Shown here: positions 37,808 through 47,764 of the stretch, in pieces
Numbering within the stretch: the stretch's first letter is position 1
Layout: the number at the start of each line of letters is the position of its first letter
Source: Actinotignum urinale DSM 15805
GTDB taxonomy: Bacteria > Actinomycetota > Actinomycetes > Actinomycetales > Actinomycetaceae
Length of the DNA: 64,000 nt
Assembly (NCBI RefSeq): GCF_000420445.1
Contig: NZ_ATUY01000003.1
Location: 121,768 to 185,767 of the forward strand
Direction: 5' to 3'
Notes under the pieces: generated by a model
What the model was told of the DNA's origin: nothing
The model's input: the letters and a program-made list of their open reading frames with translations, nothing else
Database searches by the model: none
Made by a program: the position numbers and the translations under genes

Positions 37808-38185
37808 TTAAACGCGAGCGATTGCGCTTAATTGAATGCGCAAGGCGTTGCGCAAGAGATAGAGTGGAATTGATTTTGCGAGGATGATTTACGCGAAGAT
37901 TTGCGCGGAATCAATTAAACGCGAGAAATTCGCACTACGTGTCCTCCGAAGTTACGCGAAAGACGTGGCTTCGGAGGACACGTGCGTTAAATGAGCACGT
38001 GCGTTCAGTGAATAGTGTTGAAATGTATATGTTCAATTTTTGTGAGCAATTTTCACACTTTTTGAGCTAATGGGTGAGTGGGCTGGTAACTACATTTGTG
38101 CCAAAAGTTGATATCTTTCTGTTCGAGTGACTTAAAGGTGACGAAGTGGGGATTATTGTTTCACTCATGTTCTACAATGTAGAAC
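37808..38185. other. Gene-free gap after the amylosucrase operon
   Basis: 378 bp without a supported gene. It holds GCGCAA-type small repeats, the operon terminator at 37937-37983, a short direct repeat CACGTGCGTT (~37979 and ~37997), and the promoter of the toxin-antitoxin genes close to 38150-38180. Confidence 0.6.
37937..37983. terminator. Long stem-loop terminator after amylosucrase
   Basis: Perfect 15-bp arms, ACGTGTCCTCCGAAG and CTTCGGAGGACACGT, with a 17-nt loop. No clear T-run, but the stem is very stable. Confidence 0.75.
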
Positions 38186-38452
38186 ATGAGTGAAGTTGGG
38201 ATTAGGGTGTTAAAGCAGAATGCGTCAGCAGTTATTCGTCGAGTTGAGGCGGGGGAAACTGTTGACGTGACGGATCGGGGTCGAAAGGTTGCCCGAATTG
38301 TGCCTTTTACTTCTTCGACTCTTGAGATGCTTGCGGAGGAGGGGCGAATCCGACTACCTCTTAGAGATGTGCAAGATTTACCTTTTCCCGTTGCGGGGGA
38401 GGGAAGCTTGAGTCAGGTTCTTGAAAAAATGCGTGATGATGAAAGGTTTTAG
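38186..38452 (+). CDS. Phd/YefM-family antitoxin
   Basis: 88 aa. It starts VGIRVLKQNASAVIRRVEAGETVDVTDRGRKVARIVP, the standard Phd/YefM DNA-binding fold. The C-terminal ~35 residues would wrap the toxin. Its stop codon TAG abuts the GTG start of a VapC-type toxin frame, so the two form a type II toxin-antitoxin operon. The antitoxin is intact though the toxin appears broken. Confidence 0.88.
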   Translation: MSEVGIRVLKQNASAVIRRVEAGETVDVTDRGRKVARIVPFTSSTLEMLAEEGRIRLPLRDVQDLPFPVAGEGSLSQVLEKMRDDERF

Positions 38453-38853
38453 GTGTTTTATTATCTAGATACATCCGCATTGGTCAAGCTCGTGTGTGAA
38501 GAGCCTGAAAGTGAGGCTTTGCGTCGATGGTTTGTTTCTGATGCCCAACCTAAAGTGACAAGTGACATTTCTCGAACTGAACTTATTCGTGCCGTACGTA
38601 GGCTCGGCCAGATTTAATTCAACAAGCTCGTGTAGTTCTCGATTCTTTTGCAATCATCGTTTTGGCCACATCTATTTTCGAGGAAGCTTCACGTCTCATG
38701 CCGAGTTACCTCCGAAGTCTGGACGCTCTTCATATAGCTGCTGCGTTGAATTTGGGTGACTCTCTCGGAGGTTTTGTGACATATGATAAAAGGCAGGCAG
38801 AAGCTGTTGAGCAGTGCGGGGTCCCCTGCTTTACGCCTTCCGTAAGCTCTTAA
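38453..38853 (+). pseudogene. VapC-type PIN-domain toxin, frameshifted
   Basis: The first frame from GTG 38453 reads FYYLDTSALVKLVCEEPESE and continues to ELIRAVRRLGQI then stop at 38615. The continuation RPDLIQQARVVLDSF, then LRSLDALHIAAALNLGD and GGFVTYDKRQ, is in another frame from ~38605 to 38853. Joined, they give a complete ~133-residue PIN nuclease with its acidic residues (D in LDTS, E in ELIRA, D in LDALH, D in TYDKR). A one-base indel near 38600-38611 breaks it. Confidence 0.8.
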
Positions 38854-39406
38854 TGTGGTTCTTTGCCTCTAGGGAATCTTGGTAATTATAAGATGTAAGT
38901 TGTTTGTTAATCCGCAGGCTTCTAAGAGTGCTCAGGTGTTGCTAACGTTAGATTTATGGCAATATTTACGTCATTTTTCATCGAGAAAAGAAGTTAAGAC
39001 CTCGAAATGTGAAACGTTGTCTCGCGTCTAGAGAAATTTTCGTTTCCTGACCGGGCGTTGCGCGTGTTTTATGTCTGGGGTAGCGCTCGTCATACCGGGG
39101 GCTAACGCTTGTGAACCATATGGGGCCGTTGGCTTAAAAAGTCGTCAAGATTGAGAATGAAGACACGGAAAAGATGCCCGTTTGCCGTGCTTCCCCGACT
39201 CGAATTGTGCGAGTTTTTCGCGAGTTTATCGTCGTCGAAAAAAAGATGTTGGGAAGTTGCGGGAATAAAAAACGAGGCCGCAAAGTTGAGTTAGGTGTAC
39301 TCAAGAAAATGAGAGCGGACTGGACATAGGTTCTGGGATGCGTCATACTTGAAATGGTAAGTCGCTTCGGCGGCAGGTAAGAGTAAAGAGTTTAGGAGTT
39401 AAACAT
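38854..39406. promoter_or_regulatory. Upstream region of the dnaK operon
   Basis: 553 bp without a supported gene; the HAIR operator at 39285-39305 is the clearest element. An AGGAG Shine-Dalgarno (39393-39397) precedes the dnaK ATG at 39407. The remainder is featureless to the eye. Confidence 0.55.
39285..39305. promoter_or_regulatory. HAIR element (HspR operator) upstream of dnaK
   Basis: GTTGAGT-N7-ACTCAAG, a match to the HspR consensus CTTGAGT-N7-ACTCAAG in all but one position. HspR is encoded at the end of this operon, so the operon is presumably autoregulated with DnaK as co-repressor. Confidence 0.92.
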
Positions 39407-41281
39407 ATGGCACGTGCAGTAGGTATTGATCTTGGCACAACCAATTCTGTGGTTACCGTTCTGGAAGGCGGGGAACCCACGGTTATCGCCAATGCGGAAG
39501 GGCAGCGCACAACTCCCTCCGTCGTTGGCTTTTCAAAGAATGGCGAAGTTCTTGTTGGTGAGGTAGCAAAGCGACAGGCCGTCACCAATGTTGATCGCAC
39601 CATCGCGTCCGTCAAGCGCCACATGGGCACCGATTGGACAGTAAAAATTGACGATAAAGAATACAATGCGCAGCAAATTTCCGCATTTATTCTCCAGAAG
39701 TTGAAGAAGGACGCGGAAAGCTACCTCGGTGAAGAAGTTACCGATGCGGTGATTACCGTTCCTGCATACTTCAACGATTCCCAGCGTCAGGCAACAAAGG
39801 ATGCCGGCACAATTGCGGGCTTGAACGTCCAGCGTATTGTGAACGAACCGACGGCTGCCGCGTTGGCTTACGGGCTTGAAAAGGGCAAACAGGATGAAAC
39901 TATCCTCGTCTTCGACTTGGGTGGCGGTACATTCGACGTTTCCCTGCTCGAAGTCGGTAAGGATGAGGACGATTTCAGCTTTATTCAGGTGAAGGCAACC
40001 TCCGGCGATAACCACCTCGGTGGTGACGATTGGGATCAGCGTGTCGTGAACTGGCTTGTTGAACAGGTCAAGAACGGATCCGGCGTGGATCTTTCCAAGG
40101 ACAAGATTGCCTTGCAGCGTTTGCGCGAAGCTGCGGAAAAGGCAAAGATTGAACTTTCCTCCGCAACGACGACGAACATCTCCCTTCCCTACATCTCCAT
40201 GTCCGAATCCGGGCCGCTTCACGTGGACGAAACATTGACGCGCGCCAAGTTCGAAGACATGACGAAGGATTTGCTTGAACGCACAAAGACACCGTTCGCC
40301 AACGTTATTCGCGACGCTGGCATTAAGGTGTCCGATATTGATCACGTTGTTCTCGTCGGCGGTTCCACACGTATGCCGGCAATTACGGACGTTGTGAAGG
40401 AGCTGACGGGCGGACGCGAACCTAATAAGGGCGTTAACCCCGATGAAGTTGTTGCAGTCGGTGCAGCTCTGCAGTCCGGTGTTATTACGGGCGACCGCAA
40501 GGACGTTCTCCTCATTGACGTTACGCCACTTTCTCTCGGTATTGAAACCAAGGGTGGCATTATGACGAAACTGATTGAACGTAATACCGCTATCCCAACC
40601 AAGCATTCTGAAACCTTCTCGACGGCGGAAGACAACCAGCCTTCCGTATCCATCCAGGTATTCCAGGGTGAACGCGAATTCACGCGCGATAACAAGCCGT
40701 TGGGAACCTTTGATTTGACGGGCATTGCCCCGGCACCTTCCGGTGTCCCGCAAATTGAAGTCACCTTCGATATTGACGCAAACGGTATCGTTCACGTCTC
40801 CGCACGCGATAAGGCAACCGGTAAGGAACAGTCCATGACGATTACCGGCGGAAGCGCGCTTTCCAAGGATGAAATTGATCGCATGGTCAAGGAAGCCGAA
40901 GAACACGCGGCTGAAGATGCTAAGGCGAAGGAAGAAACCGATACCCGCAACCAAGCTGAACAATCCACATATGCGATTGAGCGCCTGATTAAGGAAAACA
41001 AGGACAAGTTGACCGACGGAACCGTCACCGAAGTTGAGGAAGCCATTGCGAAGGTGCGTGAAGCACTGAAGGGCCAAGACAATATCGAGGACGTTAAGAA
41101 GGCCGTTGAGGAACTCAACGAAAAGTCCCAGAAGATTGGTCAGGAAATTTACGCAAAGAACCAGGCGGAAACAGCAAATGCTGAAGGCGCGGCTGACGCG
41201 GGTGCAGGTGCCGGTGCCGGCGCAGCAGGTGATGACAACATTGTTGATGCTGAAGTCGTAGATGAAGAGGACAAAAAATAG
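39407..41281 (+). CDS. dnaK: Chaperone protein DnaK (Hsp70)
   Basis: 624-aa Hsp70. ATPase domain: [13 protein letters not shown] (phosphate loop), [15 protein letters not shown] and [10 protein letters not shown]. The substrate-binding domain starts [17 protein letters not shown], and the C-terminal lid is followed by a Gly/Ala-rich tail ending in acidic EVVDEEDKK. Works with GrpE and DnaJ, all encoded next, in folding and as a co-repressor of HspR in actinobacteria. Confidence 0.98.
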   Translation: MARAVGIDLGTTNSVVTVLEGGEPTVIANAEGQRTTPSVVGFSKNGEVLVGEVAKRQAVTNVDRTIASVKRHMGTDWTVKIDDKEYNAQQISAFILQKLKKDAESYLGEEVTDAVITVPAYFNDSQRQATKDAGTIAGLNVQRIVNEPTAAALAYGLEKGKQDETILVFDLGGGTFDVSLLEVGKDEDDFSFIQVKATSGDNHLGGDDWDQRVVNWLVEQVKNGSGVDLSKDKIALQRLREAAEKAKIELSSATTTNISLPYISMSESGPLHVDETLTRAKFEDMTKDLLERTKTPFANVIRDAGIKVSDIDHVVLVGGSTRMPAITDVVKELTGGREPNKGVNPDEVVAVGAALQSGVITGDRKDVLLIDVTPLSLGIETKGGIMTKLIERNTAIPTKHSETFSTAEDNQPSVSIQVFQGEREFTRDNKPLGTFDLTGIAPAPSGVPQIEVTFDIDANGIVHVSARDKATGKEQSMTITGGSALSKDEIDRMVKEAEEHAAEDAKAKEETDTRNQAEQSTYAIERLIKENKDKLTDGTVTEVEEAIAKVREALKGQDNIEDVKKAVEELNEKSQKIGQEIYAKNQAETANAEGAADAGAGAGAGAAGDDNIVDAEVVDEEDKK

Positions 41282-42129
41282 TGAGTAACGAGAATCTGAA
41301 CCACACGCCGGACAACGGTGCGGTAGAGGATGCTCACACCGGACAGGCCGCGGAGAACTCCGCGGCCTCGGCCGGATGTTGCCCAGGCGCATGCCACGAA
41401 GGAGAGCCACAGGCAAACTTCACGGCAGAAGGCTCAGGCAACAAAGCTGAATCTTGCTGTGGAGATAAACAAGGAAACCAAGCCGAAGCCGGATGCTGTA
41501 AAGAACAAGCAGAAGGAACAGCGCAAGAAGATCTGGGCGCGGATGTTAGCCCTGAATCGGGAGCAAATGTGAACACTGAACCCGCTTCGGACGCAAACGC
41601 AGATCAAGCGCATGCTGGCCAGGATGCAACAACTCCAGAAACGGAAAACGGTGAGGCTGAAGCCATCGCGGATAACCCGTTAACGGAAGCCATGAACACT
41701 ATTTCCAATCTAGAGGACCAACTCAAACGCGCCCAAGCATCCCTCTACAACACCGAACAGGAATACTCGAACTACGTACGCCGATCCAAACAGGAAGCAG
41801 GTGTTCATCGAGATAACGGAATAATCAAAGTGATTGACGCTTTACTTCCAGTTCTCGATGACGTTGAACTTGCACGCCAACACGGCGATCTAACAGGACC
41901 AACAGGGCTTATCGCAGAAAAAATCGAACAAATCCTGGACACAAACTTCGGGCTAAAACGATTCGGAAAGCAGGGTGACGTTTTCAACCCGGAACGTTAC
42001 GACGCGCTTATGCATCGAACATCGGCGGATGTGACGGATGAAATCGTCGAAACCCTTATTCAACCCGGTTACGTGATGGGTGAGAAACTTATTCGCGCGG
42101 CGCGAGTAGGCGTCGTATCACCAGAATAA
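41281..42129 (+). CDS. grpE: Nucleotide exchange factor GrpE with Cys-rich N-terminal extension
   Basis: 282 aa; the GrpE core is the last ~165 residues (long coiled coil from LEDQLKRAQASLYNTEQEYSNYVRR; then DALLPVLDDVELAR and FGKQGDVFNPERYDALMH; end VLIRAARVGV-like). The first ~110 residues are an acidic, Ala/Glu/Asn-rich extension with seven cysteines, in clusters GCCPGAC (33-38), SCCGD (59-60) and GCCKE (72-73). This is unusual for GrpE and may bind metal or sense redox. GTG start overlaps the dnaK stop. Confidence 0.92.
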   Translation: MSNENLNHTPDNGAVEDAHTGQAAENSAASAGCCPGACHEGEPQANFTAEGSGNKAESCCGDKQGNQAEAGCCKEQAEGTAQEDLGADVSPESGANVNTEPASDANADQAHAGQDATTPETENGEAEAIADNPLTEAMNTISNLEDQLKRAQASLYNTEQEYSNYVRRSKQEAGVHRDNGIIKVIDALLPVLDDVELARQHGDLTGPTGLIAEKIEQILDTNFGLKRFGKQGDVFNPERYDALMHRTSADVTDEIVETLIQPGYVMGEKLIRAARVGVVSPE

Positions 42130-42377
42130 GGTGTATCACCAGAACAGTTTGCGTCCCCAAAACAGGGCGAAAACTCAAAGATAAGCAATGTTTCTCGAAC
42201 GTAACGGTGTCGCAATAACTGCGTAGTGCCGTTACGCGAGAGGAACGCAACCCAAGGTGGGGAGGAATAGCAATGGCGAAAAATAGTACGTCGCGTACAA
42301 CGCCATATTACGTATCCGCCCCACCACGGGAAGAAAATAGAACAACAATACTCGCGAAAAGAAAGGGAGGTGAGTAG
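42130..42377 (+). other. Gap between grpE and dnaJ with inverted repeat
   Basis: 248 bp without a supported gene. CGTAACGG (~42199) and CCGTTACG (~42228) form an 8-bp stem, perhaps an RNA hairpin modulating distal expression. GGAGGTGAG lies just before the dnaJ ATG at 42378. Confidence 0.45.
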
Positions 42378-43406
42378 ATGGCAGGAGCAAGCCAAGACTG
42401 GCTTGAAAAAGATTTCTATGCCGAGCTCGGCGTTGCAAAAGACGCAACCCAGGAAGAAATCAAGAAAGCATACCGAAAACTTTCACGCAAACACCACCCT
42501 GATCGCAACGGTGGCAGTAAAGAATCCGAGGAAAAATTCAAACGCGTCGGTGAAGCCTACCAGGTGCTCTCCAATCCTGAAGATCGCAAACAATATGATG
42601 CCATTAGGTCGCTCGGAGCTGGAGGTCCGCGATTCCGTGCAGGAAGCGGTGCCGGAGCCGGGGCCGGTGGGTTTGAGGATATTTTCTCCATGTTTGGAGG
42701 CGCGGGTGCGCGAAATGCGCGAACGCAACATCCGGGTGGGTTTGAAGACATACTCAGTAACATGTTTGGTAACGGCGGAAATAGTTATAATTTCTCGACG
42801 AATAACGACAGCACCGGTGGTTTTGGCGGATTCGGAGGGTTTTCGAGCCGTCCGCAAAAAGGTGCAGACATAACGGCAACAGTGTCCATTCCCCTGCGAA
42901 AAGCGGTAGATGGGACAACGATTAAACTCAATACGGCGAGCGGAAAAAGCGTGACGGCACGAATTCCGCAAGGCGTGAGTGATGGGCAAAAAATACGAAT
43001 CCCAGGCAAAGGCAATCCCGGAGTAAAGGGAGGCGCCCCTGGAGATATTATCGTGACCGTAAATGTTGAACCACATCCTATATATGAGCTCAAAGGAAAA
43101 GACGTTTACGTTAACCTTCCGGTATCCTTCACAGAAGCAGCGCTAGGCGCAACCGTTGAGGTTCCTGTTATTGATGGCGGAAACGTGAAAGTCAAAATTC
43201 CTGCTGGTTCCTCGACAGATAAAATTCTTCGCGTTCGCGGAAAAGGTATTCCGAAAAAAGATGAGCACGGAGATATGTATGTGAGGATAAAAGTTGTTGT
43301 TCCGACGAAGCTATCCGAGGACGCTAAAAAAGCGGCGGAACTTTTTGGGAAAGCAACAAGTGAAGCAGATCCACGAGCCGATTTTATTAAAATGGCGCAT
43401 ATGTAA
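42378..43406 (+). CDS. dnaJ: DnaJ-family co-chaperone lacking the zinc finger
   Basis: 342 aa. The J domain (residues ~8-75) has the HPD motif in RKHHPDRNGG. A Gly/Phe-rich linker (~80-160) and two C-terminal beta domains follow (GADITATVSIPLRKAV; RIPGKGNPGVKGG). No CxxCxGxG repeats are present, so it is of the CbpA/type-II shape, as often found at the DnaK operon of actinobacteria. It stimulates DnaK ATPase. Confidence 0.93.
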   Translation: MAGASQDWLEKDFYAELGVAKDATQEEIKKAYRKLSRKHHPDRNGGSKESEEKFKRVGEAYQVLSNPEDRKQYDAIRSLGAGGPRFRAGSGAGAGAGGFEDIFSMFGGAGARNARTQHPGGFEDILSNMFGNGGNSYNFSTNNDSTGGFGGFGGFSSRPQKGADITATVSIPLRKAVDGTTIKLNTASGKSVTARIPQGVSDGQKIRIPGKGNPGVKGGAPGDIIVTVNVEPHPIYELKGKDVYVNLPVSFTEAALGATVEVPVIDGGNVKVKIPAGSSTDKILRVRGKGIPKKDEHGDMYVRIKVVVPTKLSEDAKKAAELFGKATSEADPRADFIKMAHM

Positions 43407-43462
43407 CGATGCGTTCACGAACCCGTCGCCTCCGATAGTGCGTTAAGGAGGTGGCGGGAAAT

Positions 43463-43513
43463 CGGTATAGATGCACAATCGGTATAGATGTGCAATAGGT
43501 ATAGATGCACAAG
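43463..43513. repeat. 17-bp tandem repeat upstream of hspR
   Basis: Three adjacent units of the form CGGTATAGATGCACAAT (43463-43479, 43480-43496, 43497-43513), differing at one to three bases. They end just before the GAGGTGAG ribosome binding site of hspR. Lying inside the operon they may affect hspR translation. Confidence 0.8.
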
Positions 43514-43523
43514 AGGTGAGGCA

Positions 43524-44060
43524 ATGACGCGAAGAAAAACACCACTATTCACCGTGTCGGTAGCGGCTGAACTGGCTGGGATGCATGCACAAACCTTGCG
43601 TCAGTACGACAGAATGGGGCTTGTTCGACCTAAAAGAACGCAGGGCGGGGGACGTCGATATTCCCTTGACGATATCGATAAACTCCAAGAAGTCCAACGT
43701 TTATCACAAGAAGAAGGCATTAACCTTGCCGGAATTGTTCGAATATTTGAATTGGAAAAAACCGTTGAACGGCTCAAAAACCAACTAGAAAAAATACGGA
43801 AACGCCTTGACGCCATAGAGCGACAACGCGTGGCGGGTGTGAAACGAGCGCAACGAATTTTCGCTGCGGGAGTTGATGGGGATGTTGTTCTGACCCCGAA
43901 TGAAAAAGCATTACGGGACTATCTGCGATCTGTGGAAGTACAGCGTCGGGATAGGAAAGAAAGGATGAGTAGGGGGCAAGTTAGCGAAAGTCGCGAACTC
44001 ACACGGTACCGCGGAAGCCAGATTGAAGATCTTCTTCGTTTCCTGACGCGGATACAATAA
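43524..44060 (+). CDS. hspR: HspR, MerR-family heat-shock repressor
   Basis: About 178 aa from ATG 43524, preceded by GAGGTGAG. The MerR-type winged helix is at residues ~8-75, reading FTVSVAAELAGMHAQTLRQYDRMGLVRPKRTQGGGRRYS. A coiled coil (FELEKTVERLKNQLEKIRKRL) follows. The C-terminal ~60 residues are basic and less conserved. HspR binds HAIR boxes such as those before dnaK and clpB in this window. Confidence 0.95.
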   Translation: MTRRKTPLFTVSVAAELAGMHAQTLRQYDRMGLVRPKRTQGGGRRYSLDDIDKLQEVQRLSQEEGINLAGIVRIFELEKTVERLKNQLEKIRKRLDAIERQRVAGVKRAQRIFAAGVDGDVVLTPNEKALRDYLRSVEVQRRDRKERMSRGQVSESRELTRYRGSQIEDLLRFLTRIQ

Positions 44061-44080
44061 AGCGTAGCGAAATCTGCCAC

Positions 44081-44132
44081 GCCGAATTGCCAAGCCGAAT
44101 TGCCAAGCCGAATTGCCACGCCGAATTGCCAA
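44081..44132. repeat. 13-bp tandem repeat after hspR
   Basis: Four head-to-tail units of GCCGAATTGCCAA (the third ends in C). The array lies just past the hspR stop in untranslated sequence. Confidence 0.8.
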
Positions 44133-44313
44133 TCGAACCCACCCAATAGAAAAGTAGTCAAAAACCGGAAACGTACGATGTGTTGAAACGACAGGGAGGT
44201 TGCGAAATCGTCGTAAATATATAGAGATGTGTTGAATAATCAACGAACCTACAAAACAAACGAAACGCACAACGTAACAAAACCCGTATCGCACTACATG
44301 TAAAGGAGCGGGC

Positions 44314-46347
44314 ATGCGCGCCCTCACAAGAATTTTCCGATTTACAAAAAACCTTGTGCCGCTATATTTGGTGGTCGCGGTTTCTTCCGTGCTTGTAACA
44401 GCGGGAAATATTGTGGCACCGTTCATTATTGGACGTGCGACGGACACGGTTGTTGCTGCGGTCAGTGGGAAAATTGTTGTAGAGAAAGCCGTGACAACAG
44501 TGTTATGGCTTGCCTTCATCTTCTTTGTAATTGATATTCTCAACACGGGAATCGGTGCAATTGGCGGATATTTCGGTGACCAATTGGCGCAAAAAATGCG
44601 GAGTATTTTATCGGTTCGATATTTTGAAAAACTGTTGTCCCTACCGCAACGTTATTTCGACGAAGAACTGACTGGAACTATCACATCTCGCCTGAATCGT
44701 AGCATTATGGAGATGACGATATTCGTCAAATCCTTCGCCAATTCATTCTTCACAACATTGCTCACGGTTGTCGCCGTACTCACCATATCGTTTATTTATT
44801 CGCCACTAATGGCGTTACTTTTGCTCCTTGTTTTCCCCATATATTTATGGTTGACGGCACTCACCTCAAAACGGTGGCAACGCATTGAAGGGCAAAAAAA
44901 TGAGCATATTGATACTGCCGGCGGGCGATTTAACGAGGTAATTGGGCAAATTCGTGTAGTCAAATCCTTCACCCGCGAAGCCGAGGAACTATCTCAATTT
45001 TCGGACCACTACACTGAAACCGAAAAATTGAACTCATCCCAGTCCGGGCGCTGGCACCTCATGGATTTCCTTAGGCGTAGCTGTATGGCGCTTTTATTCT
45101 TCGGAATTTACGCGATCGTGTTTACGCGGACGGCTCAGGGGATTTTCTCCGTGGGCGACATGGTTATTCTTGTGCAACTTGTGGCTTTGGCTCGTCGTCC
45201 CGTTATGAATATGAGTTGGATTGTGGACACGACCCAGCACGCAATCGCGGGATCCAAGGATTACTTTAACGTGATGGAGCTCGACCCGCACACCTTGAAG
45301 GCAACAATGGATGCCAGCGCAAGCCAAGGTATTTTGGAAAAAGGTTCGACGGTGACCTTGTCCGGGAAGATCGTGGCGAATGAGGGTGTGCCTGCCGGGT
45401 CTTTAAGAAATGGCCTGGGTGTTTATGGTGCGGGTGTTGATGGCGCGGGTGTTGATGGCGCGGGCGCGGGTGTTGATGGCGCGGGCGCGGGTGTTGATTC
45501 TGCGCGTGTTGGCTCGGGTGACGCCTCAGGTGCCGGCACGGATGCGCTTGCGGATTCTTCAGGTAGTGCTTCAGATGAGGTGGTTATAGATTTTTCACAT
45601 ATCACTTTTGGGTATGGAAACGATCCCGACGTGCTTCGCGACGTATCATTCACAGTCCGTCGCGGAGAAAAAATAGCATTTGTTTCCGAATCGGGTGGCG
45701 GAAAAACAACACTTACCTCACTCCTTCTCGGGCTATACGAACCTCGCCACGGCAAGATATTCGTTGACGGAAAAAATATTGGAGATATGACGCCTATTGA
45801 TGTGCGCTCGCGAATAGGTGTGGTGTTCCAAGACGCGGCATTATTCTCGGGTACCGTGCGCGAAAATATTGCTTACGGGCGTCCCGAAGCCAGCGATGAA
45901 GAAATACACGACGCGGCGCAACGAGCCCACGCGGATCGATTTATTCGTCGGTTTAAAGATGGGTACGATACGGTGATTGGCGAACGCGGATTGAAATTAT
46001 CCGGCGGACAACGGCAACGAATCGCTGTGGCGCGCGCGATGCTTAAAGGCGCAGAAATTCTTATTTTAGACGAGGCAACATCCGCGCTCGACACCCGTAG
46101 CGAACGATGGGTTCAGGCCGGTTTGGAAGAACTCATGAAAAACCGTACCAGCATTATTATTGCGCACAGGCTCTCAACTATTGCCACGGTCGACCGCATT
46201 ATTACTTTGCGCGACGGCAAAATCGACGAAGTAGGGAGCCCTGCAGAATTGGCAGTTTCGGGTGGTATTTATTCGGAACTTCTCGCGTTACAAAACGAGG
46301 GGAGTGCGCAGGCGCGAAAGCATTTGCGTCGCTACGGATTCCGGTAG
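44314..46347 (+). CDS. ABC exporter (fused membrane and ATPase domains) with repeat linker
   Basis: 677 aa. Six transmembrane helices occupy residues ~1-310, then an ATPase has Walker A SESGGGKTTL (~458), Q-loop VFQDAALF, signature LSGGQRQRIAVARAML and Walker B ILILDEATSALD with switch H in IIAHRLSTI. Between the two lies a linker (~365-425) made of GAGVD/GAGAGVD repeats, absent from typical members. Half-transporter of the lipid A/multidrug type; would act as a homodimer. AAAGGAG RBS; cargo unknown. Confidence 0.88.
   Translation: MRALTRIFRFTKNLVPLYLVVAVSSVLVTAGNIVAPFIIGRATDTVVAAVSGKIVVEKAVTTVLWLAFIFFVIDILNTGIGAIGGYFGDQLAQKMRSILSVRYFEKLLSLPQRYFDEELTGTITSRLNRSIMEMTIFVKSFANSFFTTLLTVVAVLTISFIYSPLMALLLLLVFPIYLWLTALTSKRWQRIEGQKNEHIDTAGGRFNEVIGQIRVVKSFTREAEELSQFSDHYTETEKLNSSQSGRWHLMDFLRRSCMALLFFGIYAIVFTRTAQGIFSVGDMVILVQLVALARRPVMNMSWIVDTTQHAIAGSKDYFNVMELDPHTLKATMDASASQGILEKGSTVTLSGKIVANEGVPAGSLRNGLGVYGAGVDGAGVDGAGAGVDGAGAGVDSARVGSGDASGAGTDALADSSGSASDEVVIDFSHITFGYGNDPDVLRDVSFTVRRGEKIAFVSESGGGKTTLTSLLLGLYEPRHGKIFVDGKNIGDMTPIDVRSRIGVVFQDAALFSGTVRENIAYGRPEASDEEIHDAAQRAHADRFIRRFKDGYDTVIGERGLKLSGGQRQRIAVARAMLKGAEILILDEATSALDTRSERWVQAGLEELMKNRTSIIIAHRLSTIATVDRIITLRDGKIDEVGSPAELAVSGGIYSELLALQNEGSAQARKHLRRYGFR
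45426..45497. repeat. 15/21-bp in-frame repeat in the ABC exporter gene
   Basis: GGTGTTGATGGCGCG and GGTGTTGATGGCGCGGGCGCG units encode GVDGA and GVDGAGA in tandem. Both lengths are multiples of three. Confidence 0.75.
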
Positions 46348-46456
46348 GAACATGTTTCGGGTTTGCGCTCGCCACGTCTTTCGTCGTCTATATTTCCCAA
46401 CATAACGGGACGGGACTATCCTTAGAAAGAACGTTCGATTACGTAGAGGAGCTGCG

Positions 46457-47764
46457 GTGAGAGAAATAAAGTATGACGAGGTCAAAAAATTCGCGAAAAA
46501 TTTTCGCGCAGACCCTCAGGCGCGCTTAGCGCAAAACGCAATAACACAAAATTCCGTGGCAACAGTTGCCGAAAACCGCGATATTATCAACTCTTTTGAT
46601 ACATCGATGAGCGTTCGCGTGGATAAATGGAAGGTAACAAACCAGAAACAATCAGGAAGATGCTGGCTATTTTCTGGGCTAAATAGCTTCAAAAAAGAAA
46701 TTACCTCCGTTACGGGCGTGAAAAATTTTGAATTTTCACAGGCGTATCCGCATTTTTGGGACAAACTGGAAAAGGCGAACTATTTTCTGTCCGCAATGAT
46801 TGATTTGGCGGATCGCCCCGCAGACGACAGGCTTGTTTCGCATCTTTTATTCAAGCCTATTGAAGATGGTGGACAGTGGAATATGTTTGTTGCGCTCATT
46901 AACAAATATGGTGCCGTTCCGAAATACGCGATGCCAGAAACGGAATCGTCGTCGAATACGAAGCTCATGAATCGTAGCTTGGAAATGTTGTTACGTAAGG
47001 CGGCCCGCGATATTCGGCAGGCCGACCCTGAAAAGCGGGACGAGATTCGCGAGGCAGCTGTTGCCGATGTGTATCGTATCCTAGCGATTCATCTGGGCAC
47101 GCCACCGTCGGAATTCTTGTGGCAATACGAGGATAAGGACGGAAATTTCCGTAGGAAAGGTGTAATGACGCCACAGGCTTTCGCGACGCGTTTTTTCCCG
47201 AATATCAATGAATACGTGTGTATTGTGAATGATCCGCGCAATGAATACGGGAAGTTGTACACCGTCGAATATTTGGGGAATGTTGTGGGGGCTAAGCCGG
47301 TTACGTACCTGAATGTTCCCATTGATGTGATGAAAAAAGCGACGATTGCTACGCTAAAAAATGGGGAGCCCGTGTGGATGGGTTGCGACACAGGTAAGCA
47401 ATCAGATCGCGAACGTGGCATTTGGGACGGCGCACTGTACGATTTTGAAGGAACGTATGGCGTTGAGATGGAGATGGGCAAGGCGGATTCGCTAGTGTAC
47501 GGCGAGGCGTTGATGACGCACGCCATGGTTTTCACCGGGGTGGATCTTGACGAGGATGGGAAACCGCGACGCTGGCGCGTCGAGAATTCCTGGGGCGATG
47601 CGATTGGCGATAAGGGGTTCTTCACAATGAACGATTCCTGGTTTGAACCACATGTTTTTGAGGTTGCCGTGCGTCGTTCATATGTGCCTGCGGAATATCT
47701 CGACGCTTTGGCTGGCGAGGTCAAGACGCTTCCAGCGTGGGATCCGATGGGAGCTTTGGCTTAG
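46457..47764 (+). CDS. pepC: C1-family aminopeptidase C / bleomycin hydrolase
   Basis: 435-aa cytoplasmic papain-fold peptidase. The catalytic Cys lies in QSGRCWLFSGLN (~residue 73), the His in ALMTHAMVFTGVD (~355) and the Asn in WRVENSWGD (~377). All three catalytic residues are present. The chain length agrees with hexameric PepC/BlmH, which trims N-terminal residues from peptides. GTG start preceded by GGAGC. Transcribed in the same direction as the ABC exporter, ~110 bp after it. Confidence 0.93.
   Translation: MREIKYDEVKKFAKNFRADPQARLAQNAITQNSVATVAENRDIINSFDTSMSVRVDKWKVTNQKQSGRCWLFSGLNSFKKEITSVTGVKNFEFSQAYPHFWDKLEKANYFLSAMIDLADRPADDRLVSHLLFKPIEDGGQWNMFVALINKYGAVPKYAMPETESSSNTKLMNRSLEMLLRKAARDIRQADPEKRDEIREAAVADVYRILAIHLGTPPSEFLWQYEDKDGNFRRKGVMTPQAFATRFFPNINEYVCIVNDPRNEYGKLYTVEYLGNVVGAKPVTYLNVPIDVMKKATIATLKNGEPVWMGCDTGKQSDRERGIWDGALYDFEGTYGVEMEMGKADSLVYGEALMTHAMVFTGVDLDEDGKPRRWRVENSWGDAIGDKGFFTMNDSWFEPHVFEVAVRRSYVPAEYLDALAGEVKTLPAWDPMGALA

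Noticed and set aside
39533..41416. 627-codon minus-strand open frame opposite dnaK
   Set aside because: dnaK on the plus strand is unmistakable; the opposite frame lacks any domain and is a codon-bias shadow.
43911..44546. 211-codon minus-strand frame overlapping hspR end and ABC exporter start
   Set aside because: Built partly on the 13-bp repeat array and opposite two real genes; no motif.
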